Source: Conidiobolus incongruus B7586
Lineage: Eukaryota > Entomophthoromycota > Entomophthoromycetes > Entomophthorales > Conidiobolaceae
DNA length: 12,801 bases
Direction of reading: 5' to 3'
NCBI GenBank assembly: GCA_000697335.1
Contig: JNEM01008122.1
Coordinates: forward strand, 1-12,801
This document shows positions 8,189 through 12,801 of the stretch, in pieces. The translations under genes and the position numbers were made by a program. Every line of letters begins with the position of its first letter. Position 1 is the stretch's first letter. The notes below the pieces were generated by a model that had not been told where the DNA came from, made no database searches, and saw nothing but the letters and a program-made list of their open reading frames with translations.

Positions 8189-9847
8189 ATGAGCTGGATA
8201 TCGATATCAATATTGGGTTTAATTTTACCATCTATCATAACAGCTGTGGGTACTAGACCTCCCACAACCACGATGCAATTGGTGAACAATACACTGTATG
8301 TGTATAACAATGACCCTGTGGCAATTACCAAGTATAGTTTAAATCAAACTTCACTCAAGTCCATTCAGGATCAAGCGATGACTGTAAATCCTAAACACAT
8401 TTCACCATTGTATATTCCCAGCTTTTTACCTCCAAATATGAGCAATTCGTCACATTTATACCTTATAGGGTCAAAGGATCCATCCACAATTCACGCCATT
8501 CCGAAAGGGTATACTCATCTGATAGCGAAATTAGATCCTGACAATTTGGATTTTAAATTTGACGAAAAATTGCTCAATGACCCTGCCGACAATGTGAATT
8601 TCCCCCAGTACGGGTTCTCGAGCGGAATGTTGACGAAGAATGGTCAACAGCAGTTAGTGATCTTTGGAGGTTATATCTTCTCCAAGGAGTTGAATAAGGT
8701 GGCATTTTCCAATCAGGTCCTCACCTATAATACCGACGGCGGCCAATGGACTGTGAAGGCTGGCGATAAGGTACCTCCATTAGCGGATCACAGAATTGTG
8801 AGCATGGATCAAAGTACTATGCTGGCTATGGGAGGTTTTACGGGAGATCCATATTCGCCAGCTGTTGTTAATGTTGAAAAGGTGTGGAAGTACGATTCGA
8901 ATGTGGAGACTTGGTCCGAAATCGTGACAACTAGCGCTAATAATACAAATTTACTTCAGTTGAAGCGCCATGGATTCAGCTTAGACAAGGTGGGAAAGAA
9001 CATAGTGCTGGTTGGCGGTTACTTCAGAAATGATACGATAAATGCTGATCAACCAAGTAATCAGGTGGGCATTTTGGATACTGAGAATTGGAAATGGGAT
9101 TGGAAACCTTTGGAAACTTCTGCACTATTTACTTATCATGCTTCCATTGCTATCGATGACCAAATAGTGTTGGTACAAGGTCAGCGTCCAAATAACCAAC
9201 CAGCAATGTTCAAAGTTTTAAATACGAATGATTATAAACTTAGTGATGATTTAAAGCTCACCTCATCGTTATCGTCATCATCACCATCACCAACACCATC
9301 GTCTGAGTCTGAAATTATTCAACCCAATTACTATGGCCTAGCATGGGGATTAGGAGGTGCCAGTTTAGTAATTGTAGTGATGGCAGCAATGATTGGCTTT
9401 ATTTATGCAAGGAAAAACAAGCCCAGAAGACAGTACATTTCATCACTCAACATCACACAGCTTTCCACCATTCCACCACCTCCTAACAACCCACCACCTT
9501 CACCACCGAAATACCACTACTCCAAGTTGGAAAAGGACAAGATTAAGCACTGGACAGATATTAGGTCCCCCGACTCTATATTCTCAACTAGCTACGAGCC
9601 ACTCTCCAGACATTTGCAATACAACAAACACGATATGACACTAGAATCAGATATACTTCCAAGACATTTACAGAACAGTAAAAATGATATCACATTTGAA
9701 TCCAATGTACTTCCAAGACATTTGGAGTATAGTAAGGAGGATATCACATTCGAATACGATATGGAGTATAAGACAATGAACGAGACTAAGTTCAAGAAGA
9801 AAAATCGTAAGAAATCCAGTCAGGGTTGGGAAAAAATTCCACTCTAA
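8189..9847 (+). CDS. Kelch-repeat single-pass membrane protein with repeat-bearing cytoplasmic tail
   Basis: The product is 552 residues. An N-terminal hydrophobic signal sequence (about 3-20) precedes an extracellular region with degenerate kelch/galactose-oxidase-type blades. The blade signatures are IFGGY (158-162), AMGGF (213-217), LVGGY (274-278) and a weak VQGQ (329-332), with Tyr/Trp pairs between blades. Several N-x-S/T sites suggest glycosylation. A Ser/Pro linker (359-374) leads to one membrane helix (about 382-406), then a basic stop-transfer KNKPRR, a proline-rich segment (427-440), three tandem 18-residue repeats (472-525) and a basic end. No catalytic Cys-Tyr oxidase centre was identified, so an enzyme role is not claimed. 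The same frame opens 32 codons earlier at 8093. That extension is AT-rich and would bury the signal sequence, so 8189 is preferred. The gene converges on ACR3. The ligand and role are unknown; a wall or surface sensor is a guess. Confidence 0.88.
   Translation: MSWISISILGLILPSIITAVGTRPPTTTMQLVNNTLYVYNNDPVAITKYSLNQTSLKSIQDQAMTVNPKHISPLYIPSFLPPNMSNSSHLYLIGSKDPSTIHAIPKGYTHLIAKLDPDNLDFKFDEKLLNDPADNVNFPQYGFSSGMLTKNGQQQLVIFGGYIFSKELNKVAFSNQVLTYNTDGGQWTVKAGDKVPPLADHRIVSMDQSTMLAMGGFTGDPYSPAVVNVEKVWKYDSNVETWSEIVTTSANNTNLLQLKRHGFSLDKVGKNIVLVGGYFRNDTINADQPSNQVGILDTENWKWDWKPLETSALFTYHASIAIDDQIVLVQGQRPNNQPAMFKVLNTNDYKLSDDLKLTSSLSSSSPSPTPSSESEIIQPNYYGLAWGLGGASLVIVVMAAMIGFIYARKNKPRRQYISSLNITQLSTIPPPPNNPPPSPPKYHYSKLEKDKIKHWTDIRSPDSIFSTSYEPLSRHLQYNKHDMTLESDILPRHLQNSKNDITFESNVLPRHLEYSKEDITFEYDMEYKTMNETKFKKKNRKKSSQGWEKIPL
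9602..9763 (+). repeat. Three tandem 54-bp coding repeats in the kelch gene
   Basis: Three adjacent units of 54 bp (9602-9655, 9656-9709, 9710-9763) encode 18-residue repeats. They share the pattern L-[SP]-R-H-L-[QE]-x-[NS]-K-x-D-[MI]-T-[LF]-E-[SY]-[DN]-[IVM]. The units are in frame and lie in the predicted cytoplasmic tail. Units 2 and 3 are closest to each other. Conserved R-H-L, K, D, T and E positions suggest selection on a short linear motif, possibly a phosphorylation or docking site. That function is inference. Confidence 0.93.
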
Positions 9848-9858
9848 CTATCAACTTA

Positions 9859-9864
9859 AATAAA
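9859..9864 (+). terminator. Candidate poly(A) signal of the kelch gene
   Basis: AATAAA begins 12 nt past the TAA stop codon, inside the 80-bp gap between the two convergent genes. The position is plausible, but the word is common in AT-rich DNA. Confidence 0.35.
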
Positions 9865-9901
9865 TTATTGGATTTAATATATTTGATTTATTAATATGGT
9901 G

Positions 9902-9907
9902 TTTATT
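9902..9907 (-). terminator. Candidate poly(A) signal of ACR3
   Basis: The minus strand reads AATAAA about 20 nt beyond the ACR3 stop codon; a second copy lies at 9887-9892. Both sit in the short gap shared with the convergent kelch gene, so the two transcripts probably overlap at their 3' ends. Confidence 0.35.
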
Positions 9908-9927
9908 GGATTATATTATATCAAAAA

Positions 9928-11046
9928 TTAATAATAACGACGTTTTATAAACCTAGCAACGTAAACGAGACTTAATAATACTGGGACTTCAGTTAATGGT
10001 CCTACGGTTGCAGCTAATGCCTCCTCACTCCTAACGCCCCAAGTACCTACAGCTACAGCAATGGCCAATTCGAAATTGTTACTAGAAGCTGTAAATGCCT
10101 GCGTCACAGTGAGCTCATAATTATATCCCAAATAATGACATATGCCAAACGTACCCGACCACATGGTGACGAAGTAGAGGATCATAGGCACAGCAACGCG
10201 ACAAACGTTACCAATATTGTTAATGATATTGTAACCCTGGAGTGTGAACATTGCATAGATAGTCCACAGTAGTGCAACAGGAGCTAAAGGGCTGACAAAT
10301 TTTAAAAATTTGGCTTCGAACCAATCCCGGCTAGATAAATAGATCACCAAATATCGAGTAATAATACCGAGTAATAATGGAATACCCAGAAATATGAGTA
10401 CACTACGACATACTAACCAATAACTCACACTTTCGACGTGGCTATTGCCAATAATTTGAATATATAGAATACTGAGTGGAGAATATAAAATAATTTGTAA
10501 AATACTATTGATTGCGACTAATAAGGTACAAAATTCCCTGTTACCTCCTGCTAGTTCGTTCCAAATTAGGACCATTGCGATACATCGGGCGAGACCTACC
10601 ATGATCACACCGTTTCTGTATCCTTTGAGATCTGGTAAAGTTGCCCACGCGAGGCCCAAACATAGGAGAGGACCTAAGATCCAATTCAGTAACAAACTCA
10701 GACCTATAGATTTAACATCAGCAATGTGCTTCAGCGCTAAATAGTCCACCTTCACCAGCACAGGATACATCATAAACCAAAGACCAAAAGCTACTGGTAA
10801 AGAAACATCAAGTATCTCGAAACTTTCTAAGCTATTCTGGAAGTTGGGAGCGTAGTAACCAGTGACTACACCCAGTATCATTACAATTAGAATCCAAATG
10901 GATAGGTATCGATCGAAAAAATTGAGTTTTGGTAACTCGGATTCTTGGTTGAAGTTGGAGGAATTGGTATGCTTTTCTAAGTCTTTGGGATTGTGATTAT
11001 CTTGAACGTTAAACTCCGAAGAATTTAAATCTATAGACCCAGCCAT
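9928..11046 (-). CDS. ACR3: ACR3-family arsenite efflux transporter
   Basis: This plasma- or vacuolar-membrane carrier of the ACR3 (ARR3) family exports arsenite, and in some members antimonite, usually by proton exchange. The single exon encodes 372 residues, within the family range (yeast Arr3 is 404). A hydrophilic N-terminus of about 40 residues precedes some ten membrane segments (about 47-65, 81-99, 112-135, 144-163, 172-198, 209-234, 247-268, 279-301, 312-335 and 344-366). Family signatures include MMYP (92-95), GLARCIAM with the conserved transport cysteine (Cys154), FTASSNNFELAIAVAVG (318-334), and VGPLTEVPVLL with the conserved glutamate (Glu353). The start ATG has a strong context (A at -3, G at +4). 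A TATA-like CTATATAAAAAG lies about 105 nt upstream. No ACR2/arsenate reductase or arsenic regulator gene adjoins it in this window. Family is firm; substrate is by homology. Confidence 0.95.
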   Translation of the reverse strand: MAGSIDLNSSEFNVQDNHNPKDLEKHTNSSNFNQESELPKLNFFDRYLSIWILIVMILGVVTGYYAPNFQNSLESFEILDVSLPVAFGLWFMMYPVLVKVDYLALKHIADVKSIGLSLLLNWILGPLLCLGLAWATLPDLKGYRNGVIMVGLARCIAMVLIWNELAGGNREFCTLLVAINSILQIILYSPLSILYIQIIGNSHVESVSYWLVCRSVLIFLGIPLLLGIITRYLVIYLSSRDWFEAKFLKFVSPLAPVALLWTIYAMFTLQGYNIINNIGNVCRVAVPMILYFVTMWSGTFGICHYLGYNYELTVTQAFTASSNNFELAIAVAVGTWGVRSEEALAATVGPLTEVPVLLSLVYVARFIKRRYY

Positions 11047-11150
11047 TCTAGATTATTTTTTTATAATAATAAAATAAATAATATTCTCAATTATAGTTTA
11101 CAATACCTTGAATAATTTTATCAACTTAATAATTTATTGTAATTTTAACT

Positions 11151-11160
11151 TTTTATATAG
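11151..11160 (-). promoter_or_regulatory. Candidate TATA box of ACR3
   Basis: The minus strand reads CTATATAAAA (then AG), a close match to the TATAWAWR consensus, about 105 nt before the ACR3 start codon. The spacing would give a 5' leader of roughly 70-80 nt. No transcript evidence is available here. Confidence 0.45.
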
Positions 11161-11276
11161 TTTATCTATTACAATATAATCAATTTTGTCAATACTATCC
11201 AAAATATGATAATTTTGAACTACTGACCCTTCTTTTTATATTTTGTTTTAATACAACTAAGTCATTGTTTATCATC

Positions 11277-11319
11277 AACTTTTGATTGGAATATTAATTA
11301 TCAATTTTAATCAAAAGTT
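11277..11319. repeat. 11-bp perfect inverted repeat upstream of ACR3
   Basis: AACTTTTGATT (11277-11287) is exactly complementary to AATCAAAAGTT (11309-11319), with a 21-bp spacer. Inside the arms, two G-T wobbles and three further pairs could extend the stem in RNA. It lies about 230-275 bp upstream of the ACR3 ATG. Dyads of this size can occur by chance in AT-rich DNA. Confidence 0.5.
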
Positions 11320-11490
11320 TACTAATTTGGTTTATCTTAGAAAAATTGGTTATCCCTTTATGATCTAATAATTTTTAAAATCAAAAAATTAATTGAATGA
11401 ACCAATGACAAAAAAATCTGATAGTTAGTGAAAAACAATATAGAATATTCTAAAAAATTGAAATGAAGAAGATAACTAATTAAGCAGAAT

Positions 11491-11495
11491 AAAAA
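11491..11495 (-). terminator. Pol III terminator of tRNA-Pro
   Basis: Five A residues on the plus strand give TTTTT on the minus strand, about 23 nt past the tRNA 3' end. Confidence 0.45.
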
Positions 11496-11517
11496 TGGGA
11501 TGAAGGTGAATATGTAT

Positions 11518-11589
11518 GGGCTCGACTTGGAATCGAACCCAGGACCTCTCCCACCCTAAGGGAGAATTATACCACTAAACCATCGAGCC
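11518..11589 (-). tRNA. tRNA-Pro (AGG)
   Basis: The 72-nt gene has anticodon AGG in the loop TTAGGGT and a perfect CTCCC/GGGAG anticodon stem. The acceptor stem is a perfect seven pairs (GGCTCGA with TCGAGCC), with the discriminator C expected of eukaryotic tRNA-Pro. Internal promoters are TGGTTTAGTGG (A box) and GGGTTCGATTCC (B box). The T-stem is CTGGG against CCAAG, which leaves a G51-A63 mismatch in its middle. Budding yeast tRNA-Pro has a fully paired CTGGG/CCCAG here, from memory. Because everything else is intact, I call it a gene and not a pseudogene, with some reserve. There is no intron. Confidence 0.92.
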
Positions 11590-12801
11590 CTAATCCAGAG
11601 TAGGAGACATTATTTTTCATTACCATATGACTAATATACGAATCATTTGAGATTAGCTTATATCGATTTTAATTGATCTAAAACTGACTTTTGATTTCTC
11701 AACTTTTATATATCAAATATTTAATTTTATCTCATAAATCTTTATTTTTTCCTTTAAATATTTTATTTTTGAACCATTTAAAATTAAAACAATTGTTACA
11801 ATTGGAATTCTATTTTATTAATAAATATTGATAATTATTATAATACTAATGTTATTTGATTATTATTTTATAGTTTAAAATTAGTCCAACTAATCTGATA
11901 TTCATTAGTAATAATATAATCTCTATTTGTTCTCTTTATCAAATATGTTTTTAATTCATATTTATTAATATTGAAGAATTCTTACATAAAGAACTTAAAT
12001 GAAGCTATTAATCATTTTATTAAATTGATTAGTATATCAATATTACAATATTTCAAACCAAACATTAAATTATTACTTATACTGTATTATTATTGATATT
12101 ATAGATTGAATACATAGCATATTAATAATCGATAGTAATTAGATTTTTTTACCACTCGACAAAATGATACAATTAACATATATGTAACTTTTTCATATTC
12201 ATGCAGTAAAATTTAAACTAGATTGAATCAGATAATGAATTATCTGATTAATTTCAGGATATAATTGAAAATTAGTTGACCATAGTAATAATAAAAGAAT
12301 TAAATAATTCTAGATGACAATTGGGAATAGATCACTTCAACTATATGGTTCCAATGGATTTTAAGTATATGTAATATGATGGTTAGTTATTTCGTTAATA
12401 AAAAGCGCAAAAATTGAAAATGAATAGGGTTATTTTTACACATAATCAAATAAATTTGAACAAATTGAGATTTCAAAGGATTTCTATTGAATTAAATAAA
12501 CCAATACAAAAACTATGCAGAATTTGTATATATTAGTAATCTTAATTGAATGTTGAGATAATTTTTGAATAAATTTCAGAATTTTGAGTAATCTTAACGA
12601 ATTAAAATTGATAAATAATAATGGGTAAATATTTTGGGGATTTCAGAGGATATTGATCAAATTCTCAAATTTTGAAAATACCACTTATCCAAAATTCATA
12701 TTAATCAAGTTGCTCTTGTGATTGGCTAAACATTGTGTAAAAATTAGTCATACTGCTAACTGAAAATTTTGGTCAAATGATTTTTCTAGAATTGATTTCA
12801 G
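11590..12801. other. Gene-free stretch, right end
   Basis: No coding frame, RNA gene or recognisable element is visible. The only structure noted is a 24-bp near-perfect palindrome at 12226-12249. The window ends in a pyrimidine-containing GATTTCAG, which could be an intron acceptor of a gene starting outside, but nothing in the window shows an exon. Confidence 0.6.
12226..12249. repeat. 24-bp near-perfect palindrome
   Basis: AATCAGATAAT (12226-12236) and ATTATCTGATT (12239-12249) are exact reverse complements separated only by GA. The sequence could bind a dimeric regulator or extrude as a hairpin. No gene lies within the following 550 bp of the window. Confidence 0.6.

Larger units (their letters stand above)
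11047..11517. other. ACR3 upstream region
   Basis: This noncoding stretch between the ACR3 start and tRNA-Pro should contain the ACR3 promoter. It holds a TATA-like box, an 11-bp inverted repeat (11277-11319), and three CCAAT words: minus strand at 11285-11289 and 11345-11349, plus strand at 11402-11406. I did not find a good copy of the yeast Yap8 site (TGATTAATAATCA). Confidence 0.6.

Noticed and set aside
9592-9795. Minus-strand frame with a repeated Cys-Leu-Gly pattern opposite the kelch tail
   Set aside because: The repeats are the complement of the three 54-bp units in the kelch gene. No separate gene is needed.
10508-10744. 78-codon plus-strand open frame inside ACR3
   Set aside because: It is antisense to conserved ACR3 membrane segments, with no independent support.
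12640-12801. Intron acceptor (TTTCAG) at the very end of the window
   Set aside because: CAG after pyrimidines is common by chance, and there is neither a donor-side exon nor coding sequence in the window to support it.

Overview
The window is nuclear DNA from a eukaryote, most likely a fungus. The evidence is a spliceosomal intron with GTAAGT and AG ends inside a DDX46/Prp5 helicase gene, two eukaryotic tRNA genes (one an initiator tRNA-Met with the diagnostic A54/A60 T-loop), and an ACR3-type arsenite carrier. Intergenic DNA is extremely AT-rich and the coding blocks much less so. That contrast, the compact genes and the secreted or membrane kelch protein suggest an AT-rich early-diverging fungus (Entomophthoromycotina/Zoopagomycota-like; Conidiobolus is one candidate). 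This placement is inference, since no species marker is present. All three protein genes end in standard stops (TAG, TAA, TAA).

Layout, left to right. Positions 1-1723 are an AT-rich gene-free stretch with a (TA)n microsatellite and small hairpins. Positions 1724-5050 (minus) hold a two-exon PRP5/DDX46 gene of 1090 codons; a 54-nt intron separates the arginine-rich N-terminal domain from the helicase. Positions 5051-6075 are noncoding and include a cluster of four CCAAT pentamers. An initiator tRNA-Met gene lies at 6076-6147 (minus). About 2 kb without a recognisable gene follows. Positions 8189-9847 (plus) encode a kelch-repeat single-pass membrane protein whose cytoplasmic tail carries three tandem 18-residue repeats. 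It converges, across an 80-bp gap, on an ACR3 arsenite transporter gene at 9928-11046 (minus). A tRNA-Pro(AGG) gene lies at 11518-11589 (minus). The rest, to 12801, shows no gene.

The genes do not form a pathway. PRP5 is a pre-mRNA splicing factor, the tRNAs serve translation, ACR3 is metalloid export, and the kelch gene is of unknown function. No mobile element, viral relic, CRISPR array or rRNA was recognised. I found no convincing new multi-gene system. The points most worth a second look are the repeat-bearing tail of the kelch receptor-like protein, the intron in PRP5 placed exactly at a domain boundary, and the T-stem mismatch in the tRNA-Pro gene.
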